A stretch of 64,000 bases of DNA from Melastoma dodecandrum (GCA_029817715.1 JARUPY010000395.1:992001-1056000), one strand, 5' to 3'; shown: positions 1 to 12,680, counted from the first letter of the stretch. Notes: a model not told the origin generated them from the letters alone. Numbers and translations are program-made.

Positions 1-880
1 TCGCTTCTACGGTGCCAAAGCAGTGATAAACATTTGGTTTCCAGAGTGTAAGGGTGACCAATTCAGTGCATCCGTGATTCGATTAGCTAGTGGCCCTGGA
101 ATAGGCTATACGACTGGTATTTACATTGGATGGGTTTCTCCGGCGGTTTACGGAGATGATAATGCACACCTTTTTACATGTTGGAAGTTAATTTTTAGCA
201 TGTAGATCTTATGTTATAACTTTTCATTCACATGCTGAAAAATGCGTCACCATTTGACCTCTGTTTAGGGGGGGTGATGGATCTACGGGATGTTATGATA
301 TGCGTTGCCCTGTTTCGTTCAGACTGATAACAGAATAGTTCTCGGAAGTGTTTTTAATAAGACTTCGGATTACGGGGGAATTCAGCAGCTAGCTGATGTT
401 CACATTACCCAGGTAAAGTCACAAGTACTGTAACAATTTTCTCGCTTTACACAGGAAACCCAGCATACGTTACATTAGATCCGATTATGAACAATTTGGA
501 GGATCCTGTTACTAAGAATTGGATATTGAGTCTTGGAAAGGAAGAAAGGAAAGCAGGATACTGGCCAAAAGAACTGTTTCCTCTTATGGCGGGAGAGACA
601 GGTGCGACACGTCTGTCACTCGGTGGAATCACGATGCGAGGGATAGAGCAAGACTGGAGTCCTCTGATGGGAAGCGGGTACAAGCCGGACAAAGACGTGA
701 CGCACTCCGCCATCATGATCCAGATATTCAGGAAATCATTCGGAATTCCGCTCTCCCATCGACTACAAAACAGACAACATCGTGGACAATTCAAAATGCT
801 ATGTCTTGAACAACTATGGACAGACTGATGACTATGGCTACTTGATGGCCTTCGGTGGACCTGGAGGAACTAATTGTTGA
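1..880 (+). pseudogene. Neprosin-domain (DUF239) pseudogene A, unit 1 copy, 5' end outside window
   Basis: Neprosin domains are found in secreted plant glutamic peptidases and relatives. The window opens inside an exon encoding the block FYGAKAVINIWFPECKGDQF, followed by YGDDNAHLFT, the CY..RCPGF core, KNWILSLGKEERKAGYWPKE, and a terminal block in another frame that ends GGPGGTNC-stop at 880. Lesions seen: the intron present after GIYVGW in the sister copies is gone together with one codon; a donor GT is lost near 187; one base is missing near 311-313 (compare 39,863); and the terminal CY...GGPG block is in a different frame from the block before it. The residue before VGW/IGW, Glu in catalytic neprosins, is Tyr. 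It matches 25,233-26,112 with only about two differences that I could find. Family is certain; function is very unlikely. Confidence 0.85.
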
Positions 881-3639
881 AAATTACAAAAGAAAGAAAT
901 AATATTTGGGGCCAAATTTGAAGGAGGAGATTATTTCAACTATATTTTCCATCTATTTATGCTCAAATCTCTTATGAAAAAACCCATTGATTTGTCAACT
1001 ACTTAGAATCATTCATCTAAAGTATATTTGTGAACTATTGATATTAGATTAAAAACCATTACAAGAACCACAATATTGTCTCCAACTTAATGCATGATCA
1101 TGATGCCAACCGACTACAGGGAGAATGGAATTTGTCGTAAAAAGATGAATTTTATCATCATAAATACGAGGGATACATAAAAAATTAATCAAATAATTTC
1201 CCCAAGAATAGAAAGTAAATATTTCGTTTAACTAAATCAACTGCATCCACAAGAAACCAAGTAGTAACTAAGATGAATACATCAGATTATTTCGAAAATT
1301 AGATATAAGGGGGGACGGGGGAGGTTCTACTTAAATGAAAGAAACTATATTGTAAACAACAGAGCTCCATCACTTGATTGACTGGGATTGTTCTTCTCTA
1401 AATGCCCTAATCGAATTAAAGCAGCCTTAATTGTGACTGGGAGCACCTGGGAAAATGAAAAGGTAAATTTGCAACATTATTGTTTATGTTTTCGGATTTG
1501 TCGCGGTACGGGATGAATCTTCACATGTTGCAAATAACAAGAATATATACTGTGTTTTTTTAGTGGTTGGTTATAGACTTTGCAATTTTTTGGTAATATC
1601 CTAACATCATTGACTTAAAGGCCAACAAAACGGACATATGTTATGGAAGCTAAGCTTCCCGGAACCACCTAGGCAACGACACAAACAAAACATATGCCCC
1701 CCTTCCTCTTGTTGTCCTTCCCCTTACTCAAGGTAATTACTTTTGGCCATGATTCTAGAGGCACAACATACTATTGTATTGTTTATTGGTCATCATGGCC
1801 AATCGGAGTTGTTCTTTCTGCAGGATTGCTTATGCTTTTGCAGTCCTCCTGTTATGACTTTGATGTCCACATACTTTGCAAAGAGAGTCAAAAAGAAAAT
1901 GTCTCAAATCCGAAATGTGAGTCGTGGATTACGTATAGAAACTTTGCAAGTGCATCCCTAGTGTCGAAATTCTTGAGCAAGAAAAATCGTTACATTGTAT
2001 TTCTGTTGTATGCATTGTGCAAGGAGAGTCTGTTAACTCTCAAGTTTTAAGCCTTTTTTTTTTACACTGGCGACGTTGGTTCGAGTAGATAATAAGTTAT
2101 AATTTTTGTTCATGATGAATTTCAAATAGGGGTGCAATTCGGAAGGAGAAATTATGTAAAAATTTCACGGGATCGCAATTATTTAACAAGTTTAACAAGA
2201 AGAAAATACATGATGTAATAAGATAATATTTAATAATTTTTATTTTGAAATAATCAGTTTTTTAAATATAAAAAACTGAAAATAAAATAAAAATTAGGCT
2301 GACAACATTTAAAAAAAAATTTGCAAACTTTCTTAAGTCATGAAAATAAAGGTAAAAGTTGCTAACTCGTTACACAGATTTCAAGATAATGTTATCATCC
2401 TTTCTAAAAAAAGAAATTGCTAAAATAATAATTTCATTAAAAAATTTTATCAAAATATGTATTTGTAAATATAAGCAGGCTCCTTTCATCTAGTTTCATT
2501 AAAAAATTTTATCAAAAATATGTATGTTGTTTCCTAAAATTCTGATGCAAACTCCCGTACGTGAATGTAAAATATATCATATATTATTATTAATTACAGT
2601 TTATCTATTACAATTCAATCGCAACTTATAACTTAATTTCATAAATCAAATAATTTCTTTATTAGGACGACTCTATTTTGTAATTTGATTTTGAGAGGTA
2701 TCATACATCGTTCTATTTTTTATTCATTAACTCATTTACTTGTGGGTTTTATGTCATCACTATCCAATGATGTTCTGTTCAATGCATTTATTCTATGCAT
2801 TTCGTTTTTTTTTTCATTTTTAACATATTTTAGGGCCTATAAATTAACTCCGTTAATCTTGTTTCTTTATTGTAAAAATCTTATGTTTGATATGAATGAA
2901 CTCCCAAAATCATCACACTTTTTTTTTTTTGTATTAATAGGAGCATTGTTGTTGTTTGTTTATTTTTTAAATTCTCATGAATGATTTGGTGGTTTAATGT
3001 TTTCTGTCCGTTTATTTATTTTTATAGAAATTATACAGTTGACATAAATGAGAAGGATAAGCTGCGAAGAAAGATTTTGTTAAAGCTTAATTAAATTTTG
3101 ATGTTGACCATAATCATTTGCAGGATTATTCTGCTAAAATCACTGCACCAAAATTTAAATAATTTAATGAAAAACTGGGGTAAGATGATCTCAAGTAAAA
3201 TCGGACTTGTTACTCTTAGCCAACTACATCCACAGGGTGAGAGTTACGGAGACTGGATTTATGTAGCAGAGTGGAAACCTTCGAGTTTGACTGTGTACGA
3301 GGAGACCGGTTTGTTTCGTCAAGGCTAAGAAATTGCCTATATTGACTTGATCGCACCCACTAGACACAAAAAAAAGACACGACAATATATAACAAAGATA
3401 AATCATCTCCTGCGGTGAGCAGTTCTCGTGCATAAACAATGATAAAAAATGCCCCATTTAGGCCAAATTTTGTCTAATCGAACTGATTGAGTTATATCCA
3501 CACTTCTTATAACTCTATGCGAAGCAAGTTATATTTCAAACTACTTATAACAATACTTCTTTCATAATGCTTTTGTTCATATCAATTTATTGACCTTTAC
3601 ATCAAGACAATGAGGCATGTTTTTCTCGTAATATTACTT
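881..3639. other. Intergenic, AT-rich; no gene seen
   Basis: The first ~200 bases are a neprosin 3' flank that recurs after every neprosin 3' end in the window (6,984, 8,994, 26,113, 32,207, 35,066, 40,426 and, inverted, before 42,497 and 48,199). The rest is low-complexity AT-rich DNA with poly-A and poly-T runs. Short open frames at 1,694-2,050 and 2,685-2,984 have no recognisable domain and are disrupted or shifted in the second unit, so I do not call them genes. Confidence 0.6.
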
Positions 3640-4150
3640 AGATAAGAGGACACACGACATCTTTATTTCTTACCTTGTTCGAGCTGGACCAGCGCCAAAT
3701 TGCACGTCTTGATCCCAACCAGAATAAGCTGGCCGATGCAATTGTATGTACCACCAGCTTGTGATTGTCCACTATAGCCCAACCCATGGCAAAGCTAGTA
3801 AATATTCCATCTGCTAGCCAGCCGTTTTGATATTTGTAAGGACAAAGATATAACATCTGTGTCACGAGTTAATTGGCATCGACGAGTACTAAGGGGATCC
3901 ATTCGTAAGTTTATTTTAAAAAAGGCAACGAGCATTTCCTTTCCGCCTGTGTCCCGTAGATGTTAAAAATGATAAACATAATCTCCGCCGAAGAACGTTG
4001 AAGCAATTATTGATAATTACGAACGTACATCGAAAAAACATTTGCCACCGATGCCATAAACTGTTCAGTTCGACTATATCGGTTGTTCATTTACATCTAG
4101 CTTTCAGGCACGTGGTTAGCCTCGGCTTCGATAATGTACGTTAACGAATA
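3640..4150 (+). pseudogene. Gnk2-like 'ghost' locus: flanks kept, coding sequence deleted (unit 1)
   Basis: Read on + this matches, in order, the upstream region of the minus-strand Gnk2-like genes (reverse complement of about 50,265-49,860 and 54,400-54,260) and then, from about 4,118, their 3' flank (cctcggcttcgataatgtac against the reverse complement of about 53,650). The whole signal peptide and nearly the whole DUF26 coding sequence are missing. At 4,090-4,110 promoter sequence ending in ttcattta runs straight into acatctag, which resembles the last codons of the Gnk2 gene. The same deletion is present at 28,857-29,350 and 59,565-60,180. The 3,640-3,820 part looks exon-like because a GTAAGT donor follows at 3,905, but its product is not recognised. 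Confidence 0.6.
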
Positions 4151-4643
4151 AATTTAATCATCATCAAGTTTTAGTCCCTTTTAGTCTCCTTTGCAAATGG
4201 TCTCTGGCTATGCTTCAAAATCAAATGTTTAGAGTCAGATTTGGGGTGAAACACTTTACGTTAACTTTTGTAGTTCATGCTATTTAATTTGTCGGTTTAA
4301 TTTGGAAGACATGAGCAAATAATGTGACAGTCAGTTATGCCCTAATTGAGACCACCCGACTTAAACTATCTCCTTATTTATTTTCAGTGATACTTTCATT
4401 TATTTTCAGTGGTGGGACAACGTGTGTGAGGGTACACGTGGTGGTAATTAATTTTGTCATCAGTCACCCCTGCCAACGCCAATGGATTCAATTGTCCCAA
4501 CCCTCTCAACCAGGAGATAATCTGGGATAGAGGACCAACTCCCTTCCTTTGGACGTGGTAAGAAAACTTTCATATCCTTTCTTGTTCTCTAACCCCTACC
4601 CTCCGCTGATTTTTCTCCCCTGTCACTCTCCTTGCGGCCAGCG
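4151..4643. other. 5' flank of the TMP gene
   Basis: This flank is conserved with 29,360-29,855 and, further off, 60,180-60,404, 8,600-8,942 and 34,700-34,999. It ends in a pyrimidine-rich leader (tctaacccctaccctccgct at 4,591). A 22-bp stretch around 4,387-4,408 is absent from unit 2 and is bounded by the direct repeat tttattttcagtg, which suggests slippage. No gene is seen in it. Confidence 0.5.
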
Positions 4644-4928
4644 ATGCCGGCAGCCGAGTCTCCCATGAACCTCCCCAGCGATCTCCTTGCTCATCCACCT
4701 TTCCCGATCGCTGCGATCGCTGGGATCACCGTCGGCACAGTCCTTCTTCTTGGATTTGTAGCATTTGCCCTGTGGTACAAATTCAAGCTCATGGGAGGCG
4801 GCGAGATGGGTGCCGAGGCAGCCCCTCATGTCGATGTCTAGGAAGTCATCTCCGAAGCATCCTATCCGGAGACCGATGGCGACCAAGACCACCCCTTGGC
4901 CGCACCAGCTCCCTTCTCCATCGGCTAA
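4644..4928 (+). pseudogene. TMP single-pass membrane protein, amber-interrupted copy (unit 1)
   Basis: This is a member of an unrecognised small membrane-protein family that is intact at 24,349-24,630. ATG at 4,644 opens a 65-residue frame with a proline-rich N-terminus, a hydrophobic segment of about 20 residues (residues 22-42, AGITVGTVLLLGFVAFALWY), then a juxtamembrane GGGEMG and APHVD. TAG at 4,839 replaces the CAG (Gln) of the intact copy. Behind the stop the frame stays open and homologous to the family end PAPFSIG, stopping at 4,928. It may make a 65-residue truncated protein that keeps the membrane anchor, but more likely it is a pseudogene. Unit 2 carries the same stop, so the mutation predates the duplication. 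Confidence 0.6.
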
Positions 4929-6880
4929 GATAGGCTTAGTAATGATTTTGAGTATTTTATAATATAAATCCAATTAAAAAAAAAAAGCATGTAATGATGT
5001 TTGAGCAACGCCAGTGGCATCAGGGTACTAAATGGAAATATCTTTATTTTGTCTTTTCAATGGTTAATTTTTTTCACCATATCTCTTTATTAATTGACCC
5101 GAAACAAACATCATAAATGTCTCGACCTTGTTCAATTGCTTTCCCAATTGCTTACCCAATTGCTTTCCAATTTATAATATAAATCTCAAGTTGTGTATAA
5201 AGGAGTGCTTTATACACAAACTTTTCACGTTGTGTATAAAGGAATAAGATGAAACCATCGGGCCGCCGCTTGAGTAAAGTCGTCCATGTCCTTCGATGGG
5301 AATCAGGGTGCTTGACCAGTTCGATAAAAGACAAAGTGTTCAGTCATGTCAGGAGAAGACATTATGCTCGTACAGGTAAGACTACTTGGCAGTAAAATTA
5401 GTAAATCAGGAGGGTGTTGACACAAGAAGCCTTCAACGATATGTGGTTTCGACAAAAAGGATGGCGAATGTCCGTTTGAGGAGTCGAGGGTATGAGGTGA
5501 TCAAGGGCAGTGGCTCTTCGAGGACACAAACTGATCGAGAGGCAGAATGGATCGAGGATGGGTTGAAGAGACACGCCCTTGTATACATAGCATGACAGCG
5601 ACCACCTTGATAAAAAATTCTCGAAGCAGATGAAGAGTTTTATATTTAACTTAACATTAGGAGTCGTAATGGACGACAATTGTGAGGCGTATGGTATTCC
5701 TATCACTAAGTGTTTGTATAAGTATAAATAGTCATTTACTATACCTTTGAATAATCATCCACCAACAGTACCGGACAACCATTTGATGGACCTCATTTTA
5801 CTTTTACTTATCAACACCTCATTTGACTTTAACTTCTTATTTCGTTATCGACTAACCGCCGTTGGTGTCAGATGCTTGTGCCATTTTTCCTCCAACGGGA
5901 ACTTGAATCACCCCATCCCGTTCTCGTGATCAATCATGGAGTTCAACGTCAATGTACTTGGAAAGGGTTAATGTCGTGGTTCGAAAAGGGAATTATAAAC
6001 AAGAAACTTCCAGCAACTCCCTCCCTTCTCAATTCGTTAGCCTTGATCGCTTGCTTATATTTCTTAATTTATGCCACACATATCCCAATATTTTTATTTT
6101 TGTATTTGAAGGTTTATTAATAAATGATTTACTCATTTTTATTTTCCTTTTTTGGGTGGCTCAGACATAATAAATTATTCGAGTTTGATGCATAAATAAT
6201 TAATGAAACTCTACAAAGCATGCAACACATAGTTTGGAAGGAGTAATCGGGGAAAGCATGGAATTTGTCGAAACTTCACATTGCGGATATGTTTGTAGAT
6301 ATATCTGTTAGTGTGTATATATGTGACAAGACATTTTGTATTGTATGTGAATAGTTGATAATATCTAAGACACTCTGTCATCTAATCTCGCGGAGCAAGG
6401 GAGTTGAAACCTTGTGTCTAGGTGAGATCATATCCGGGTAGTCAGTTGATTCGGAGTTATGATTATGGAGAATGAGATTTTGTTGTAACATTTTGTAAGA
6501 GTTGAAAAAAGAGAAATCATTATCATTTACTAATAAAACATTAATTTGATAAATAAAACTAGTTTACAAGGAGACATTGGCTATGGCTAAGACAATTTTG
6601 AGTTCCTAAATGTTAAAATAAAAGGTCATAGTAATAGCAATATTAGAGTGAAATAACATAAAAACATTTCATGAATGGAAATAGGATACGGATAGAATTA
6701 CAATCGAAAAACGATGAGTACCACATAAATGGCGGGCTAGTTTCGAAAAATAAACCTAATCAATCAAGAGAGAAAACAAAGTAAAAGGTTAATGTAGGCC
6801 CCTGAATTTCTATGTAGAGAAAGTTAGTGCATTGAATGCAATTTATATCCTTTTTTTAGGCCCTCAACAGTCATCATAAT
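4929..6880. other. Intergenic; decayed conserved segment, no assignable gene
   Basis: The stretch 5,150-6,170 is closely conserved in unit 2 (30,375-31,393) and, more distantly and with internal deletion, at 60,960-61,350. It holds several short open frames (for example 5,386-5,595, ending in RHALVYIA, and 5,747-5,929, ending in NHPIPFS). No frame keeps a domain I recognise, and frames shift between copies. It may be the remains of a fourth gene of the cluster. 6,180-6,880 is AT-rich. Confidence 0.4.
5133..5168 (+). repeat. 12-bp minisatellite (CAATTGCTTWCC), 3 copies
   Basis: Three adjacent 12-bp units start at 5,133, 5,145 and 5,157. The matching place in unit 2 (30,344-30,391) has four units. 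This is a simple copy-number difference between the two blocks. Confidence 0.75.
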
Positions 6881-6983
6881 CGTCTTGGACAATTCAAAAT
6901 GCTATGGCTTGAACAACTATGGACAGACTGATGACTATGGATATTTGATCGCCTTCGATGGACTCGGAGGACCTAATTGTTGA
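6881..6983 (+). pseudogene. Neprosin C-terminal fragment (unit 1)
   Basis: Only the last ~33 codons of a neprosin gene remain: the CYGLNNYGQTDDYGY block and the terminal glycine/proline block ending in PNC-stop, with Leu replacing Pro in the last GGPG. The typical neprosin 3' flank follows. Upstream sequence is unrelated to the family, so the rest of the gene has been lost. Confidence 0.75.
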
Positions 6984-8942
6984 AAAATTACAAAAAAAAA
7001 TAATAATAAGTAATATTTGGGACCAAATTTGGAGGAGGAGATTATTTCAACTATAGTTTTCCATCTATTTTTTGCAAGAGTGACACAAATCTCTTATGAA
7101 AAACCCATTGATTGGTCAACTACTTAGAATCATTCATTTAAAGCATATTATTTGTCAACTATTGACATTAGATTAAAAACCATTACAAGAACCACAATGT
7201 TGTCTCCAAAAGGAGGGAACCTAAATATTGTGCTCCAACAACAACATCTATAGATCTCCGTATAGATAATATACGAATCACAAATGACTTCATCTGCTCT
7301 GATCGTTCTCATTCGACTACAGTGACTAAGATGAATACATCAGATCATTTCGAAAATTAGATATAAGGAAACTCCCAACGGCTAGGCCACAAGTACAGAT
7401 TCTATGAGTGCTAACATGGAGTAAATGTTGTCCTATGTGGTTTGCTCTGCTAGAGATCTTATGTAGAATTAAAAAAACCCGTTAACAAGGATTAATAGGA
7501 AGGGGATTGTTCTTCTCCAAATCGAATCAAAGCAGCCCTAATTGTCACTGAGAGCACCTGGGAAAATGAAAAAAAGTAAATTTGCAACCGAAGGAGGGTT
7601 GCAATGTCACATATGGGATACGAGGAACCTAAGTCATCGATTCTTTCGGTTGTAAGCTAGTGATGACATTATTGTTTATGTTTTTGGATTTGTCGCTGTA
7701 CGTGATGAATCTTTGTGTTGTTAATAACAAGAATGTATACTATAGTTTCTTTTTTGAGTGGTTGGTTATAGACTTCCTTATTTTCTTTTGGTAATATCTT
7801 AACAACCAACACCATTGACTTAAAGGCCAACAAAACGAGCATATGTTATAGAAGAAGCTAAGCTTCCAGGAACCACCAAAGCAACGACACAAACAAAACA
7901 TATGCCCCCTTCCTCTTGTTGTCTTTCCCCTTCCCCTCAAGGTAATTTATTTTGTCCATGATTCTATCGTTTATTGTATCGTTTATAGGTAGGAATTGTT
8001 CTTTCTTTCTGCAAGATTGCTTATGCTTTTGTAGTCCTGCTGTTATGATTTTGATGTCCGCGTACTTTGCAAGTCATACGCATTAATCTCCCTGAAATTG
8101 AGCAAACAACAAAAATTGAGTTTATTTTGCCTAAATTATATAAACATAAGGTGCAATAGGAATATCAAATGGTTTTACAACTTTATATAAACCTAGGTGA
8201 GGGCCCAAAGTGAGTGAATAGTATAAAAAGAGTAGTTGAAAAAAATAGAAAGATTGCTCAAAGTTAGGGCTTTTAATCGTATTTCATGCCATCATGATTG
8301 CACGAAGGATAAAAAGTGCAACATCTCACCACTGATCACGATTCATTGAAAGCAAAAGCTTATCATGACATGCCCATTGTTCTAGTCCGGATAACGATGT
8401 TCCCATCTCTAATTGGATGTATCCCTTTTCTCCAGTTATTTCTCGTACGATTTTCTTATATTTTTTAGCCTGCTTTCTATACCCAACAATCGAGCAACAT
8501 GTTTGTATTATTTTATATAGTTTGACATGACCCTCAAGCGGAACCACGCTAATACCGTGTTGAAACATCATCAACTGACCTAAAAAATTACGTGATAATG
8601 TACGTTAACAAATAAATTAAATCATCATCAATTTTTAGTCCCCTTGAGTCTCCTTTGCAAATGGTCTAAGGCTATCCTTCAGAACCAAATCTTTGGAATC
8701 AGAATTGGGGGGAAACACCTTACGTTAACTTTTGTAGTTCATGCTATTTAACTTGTTGGTTTGATTTGGAGGACATGAGCAAATATTGTAGGAGTTGAAT
8801 AAGTCATTCGTTCATTTAATTTCAGTGGTGGTTGGAGAATGTGAGTGCGGGTGTAACACAGTGGTGGTAATTAATTTTTGTCACCAATCACCTTGATGCC
8901 AAGGCCAACAAGCTGCAGAGAATCAATTGTCTAAGCCCTCTC
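6984..8942. other. Intergenic with Gnk2 3'-flank and TMP 5'-flank remnants
   Basis: 6,984-7,170 is a neprosin 3' flank. 8,270-8,580 is a conserved segment of unknown nature whose minus strand has an 82-codon open frame; diverged copies lie at 10,590-10,830, 34,360-34,640 and 36,660-36,900, with inverted copies near 46.5 and 51.8 kb. 8,585-8,942 resembles the Gnk2 3' flank followed by the TMP 5' flank and runs directly into a neprosin 3' fragment, so it is a further collapsed module. GGGCC at 8,201-8,205 is the empty target site of the unit 2 solo LTR. Confidence 0.5.
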
Positions 8943-8993
8943 AACTATGGATACTTGATAGCCTTTGGTGGACCCGGAGGAACTAATTGTAGA
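8943..8993 (+). pseudogene. Neprosin terminal fragment, stop codon lost (unit 1)
   Basis: This encodes YGYLIAFGGPGGTNC and is followed by AGA where the family has TGA. It is fused upstream to TMP 5'-flank sequence (agccctctcaac at 8,932), showing a deletion that removed a TMP gene and most of a neprosin gene. Confidence 0.65.
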
Positions 8994-11900
8994 AAAATTA
9001 TAAAAAAAAACCAAGAAATAATATTTGGGGCCAAATTTGAAGGAGAAGATTATTTCAACTATATTTTTCCATCTATTTATGCAAGAATGACTCAAGTCTC
9101 TTATGAAAAACCCATTGATTTGTCAACTAATTAGAATCAATCATCTAAAGTAGATATATATTTATGTAATTTCTTTTCATGTTAGGATTGACATTAGATT
9201 AAAAACCATTACAACCACCACAATGTTGTCTCCGAAAGGAGGGATCCGATGATTTCGACCGACCCGAAACAGCCTTGTCGAAGACCTAAGAGCGAGCAAA
9301 GGTGGCCAAAAGTAGCTTAATATTCAAGTGTTGGGCAGCTCCACGGTCAAATATTTTGCTCCAACAACAGCATCTATAGATCTCCGCATAGATAATATAC
9401 GAATCACAATTGACTTCATCTGCTCTGATCGTTCTCCCGAAGCAGGAACAAAACTTTGGCCAGCAAGAGCAAGACCACCACAATCATTGTTCGTAAGTGT
9501 CTCCAACGACACAAGATTTGAAGATAAAAAGGTAGCCGAATGATTTTTGCAATCAATAATGCGGGGGTGGTGCGTGGAGCAGCAGACTTGATTAATACAA
9601 CTGCGACATGAATCGATAAATATTGAATGATATTCGCCAACTTAATGCATGATTCAGTGAGAACGGAATTTGCATTCAAAACTAATAATGCCTATAAATA
9701 GCTACTGATCGTTGAACTATTTCTGCCTAATTTTGACCTGCCAGGAATCCCGACTGGATAACAAGCGAACGTCAACAAAATTCCTCTTACCAAGTTTTTG
9801 TCAAATTTCAAAATTTGTTGTAAAAAGATGAATTTTGGCATCATAAATACGAGGGATACATAAAAAACATTAATCAAATAATTTCGACAAGGACGGAATA
9901 ATTATAAAGAACGTAAATATTTCGTTTAACTAAATCAACTTACATACATAATAAACCAAGTAGTAACTAAGATGAATACATCAGATTATTTTGAAAATTA
10001 AATATAAGGGGGGCGGAGGAGTTTCTACTTTAAATGAAAGAAAATATATTATAAACAACAGAACTTCATGACCTGATCTTAATTACGACAAAGTATACGT
10101 TTATATCCCTAACGTTGGTTTAACTTTCCGTTTTGTAAACCTTCTTTCCCCTATGATTCTGCCACTAACATTTCATAGTTAACGGTGTAAGGCTAAGTGC
10201 TAACGTGGATAAATGTAGTCCAATGTGGCTTGCTCCACTAGAGATCTTGCATAGAAATAAAAATCTCGTTAACAAGGATTAATGGGAAGGTGATTGTTCT
10301 TCTCCAAATGCCCAAATCGAATCAAAGCAGGCCTAATTGTCACTGGAAGCACCTGGGAAAATGAAAAAGTAAATTTGCAATCACAGAAGGAGGGTTGAAA
10401 CATGCACATCCGGGAGTACGAGGAACCTAAGTCGTCGATTCTTTCGTTTAAACGAATTCTTTTGCTAAAAAAAATTAATTTTTATTAAAACTAAGATCTC
10501 AGCACACAATTCCTCAGAAATCATGATTGGAACGAAGGATGATAGTGGAAGATCTCACCACTCATCACGATTCTGTCATGACTTGCGTCTAATCAAGCAC
10601 AGGGTACACTCCCCATTGTTCTATTCCGAATAACAACGTTGTTCCCATCTCTAATTGGATGTATCCCTTTCTCCAATTCTTTCTCATACGAATTCCTTAT
10701 TTTTTTAACTTGCTTTCCATACCCAACAATCCAGCAACATGTTTGTATTATTTTATATAGTTTAACATGACCCTCAAGCCGAACCACGATACAATGTTGA
10801 AACTTCATCAACTGACCTAAAAAATTACGTTGGTAGCTGAAAGCTTGGTTTATATTATGTAATTTAACATATCAAATATAAATAGAAAATTAAAAGTCAC
10901 ATTTCATCTTTTGCTTCCTTACAATGATAAAGTATTTGTGTGATCCACGGAGGAACATGTAGCAAATCAAAATAGAATAACCCGCTTGATACTAAATTTG
11001 ATTATGACATGAATTGCATCTAAGAACAAGTTCAACTTCCATTAATATATTCCGGGCTAATGGCTAGATATACAAAAGAATTTGAATTGAATACATCTCA
11101 CCCCCATAATGCTACATTATCAAAAAGTACAGCATGTTAAGTAGCCAAAACAAAACACATTATAATTAAATATTAAGTAGCAAAGAGAGTTAAAGAGAAA
11201 ATGTCTCAAATTCAAAATGTCAGTCGAGGATTACGTATAGAAACTTTGCAAGTGCATCTCTAGTGTCCAAATTCTGGAGCAAGAACAACCGCCACGTTTT
11301 TTGACTGTGTTTTAGAAGTATGCCATATGCAAGGAGAATCACTTAACTCTCAAGTTAATCGTTGGAGTCAGGTTAACTTGTTGATATTTTTTATACCGGC
11401 GACGATGATTTGAGTAGATAATAAGTTTATGAATTTAAAATAGGATGCAATTTGGAAAGAGAAATCACGTCCATAAAATGCCAAAAACCTATCCAGAGTA
11501 AAATAAATTAAATTATTTGCACAACGTGATATCGTCTTGTGATCGTATGCATCTCATTCCCCATCTTACCAATCGTGGACAAATTTTATATAATGTATGA
11601 CTTTATTATAAGTACCATGTCGAAACATTTGATAATTTTTGTAAAACGCACTAAAACATTAATTTAAGAAGTTTTAAAGATGAAAATAAATAATATAATA
11701 ACATAATACTAAATAATTTTAATTTTGAAAGAATTAACCTTTTAAAATTATCACCACATCTAACTTGTAGTTATTATTTTTAAATGTATGAAAATTTTTA
11801 AAAAGTGAAATTAGGCTGATTATATTGAAAAAGTTGGAAACTTTCTCAAGTCAAGAAGGTAATTTTTTTAGCATATATGAAGGTAGAATATATTTATTTC

Positions 11901-12680
11901 TTTTTTTGTTTTTTTTAATAGTTAACTCATTACACGGATTTCGAAATTATATTGTTGTCCTCATTTAAAAAAAATCTTTCTCTAAAAAATAATTTTATTA
12001 AAAATTTCATCAAAATATGTATTTGCAAATATAGGCCGGCTCTTTTCATCTAATTTCATTTTTTCAATAGCATTTATTAATTTTCTTTCCTAAAAAATAT
12101 CATATATTAATATTAATTATTTTGTTGCAATGAGAGCTTTAAAATTAATCACAATTTACCTATTACAATTTTTGTAGTAACTTATAACGTAATTTCCTTA
12201 GTCAAATAATTTCTTTTTTTTTTACAAGATAATATAATTTTATAAGTTATTAGCACGACTCTATTCTGCAAGTGATTTTGAAATAACATAAAAAAACATT
12301 TCATGGATGGAAATAGCATATGGATAGAATTACAATCGAAAAATGATAAGTACCAAATAAATGGATCGAAAAATAAATTCAATGAATCAAGACATAAAAC
12401 AAAGTAAAATGTTAGTTTAGGCCACTGAATTTCTATGTAGAGAAAGTTAGCGTACTGAATGCAATTTATTTCCTTTTTCTAAGCCTTCAACAATTATCAT
12501 AAATTTCAGGACCTTGTTAATAATAGAATATTTGAAACGAGAATGTCAAAAAAATGGTAATTATCTTTAGCGTATATTAAATTACAACCTTTTGAAATTA
12601 CAGATTACACTATTGCCTTTTCCAATATATGACATAAATATACACCTCTTGCTGTCCTGCAATGTAAGCAGGAGCCAGCC
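8994..12680. other. Intergenic; conserved 0.65-kb block at 9,240-9,910
   Basis: 9,240-9,910 is conserved at 35,310-35,980 and inverted near 47,350-47,970. It contains a TATA-like cctataaatag at 9,690 on + and moderate-length open frames on both strands (9,328-9,543 +, 9,416-9,679 -), none with a domain I can name. 10,590-10,811 (-) is a copy of the 8,300 segment. 11,160-12,000 recurs at 37,200-38,110, at 41,190-42,110 and inverted at 44,800-45,700. The remainder is AT-rich. No gene is called. Confidence 0.45.

Noticed and set aside
447..794. 115-codon minus-strand frame over neprosin A (also 25,679-26,026 and, over copy B, 39,955-40,239)
   Set aside because: Antisense to a clear neprosin exon; open by chance. 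No independent domain.
519..809. Overlapping + frame of 96 codons in neprosin A
   Set aside because: Out-of-frame shadow of the neprosin exon.
3638..3865. Minus-strand 75-codon frame with similar frames at 28,854-29,081 and (on +) 50,038-50,295
   Set aside because: Conserved only because the DNA segment is duplicated; no recognisable domain. The other strand has a donor-like GTAAGT, and neither strand gives a convincing gene.
9416..9679. Minus-strand hydrophobic frame, and a short plus-strand AINNAGV stretch suggesting a dehydrogenase
   Set aside because: The match is a few residues only, with stops on both sides; not enough for a family call.
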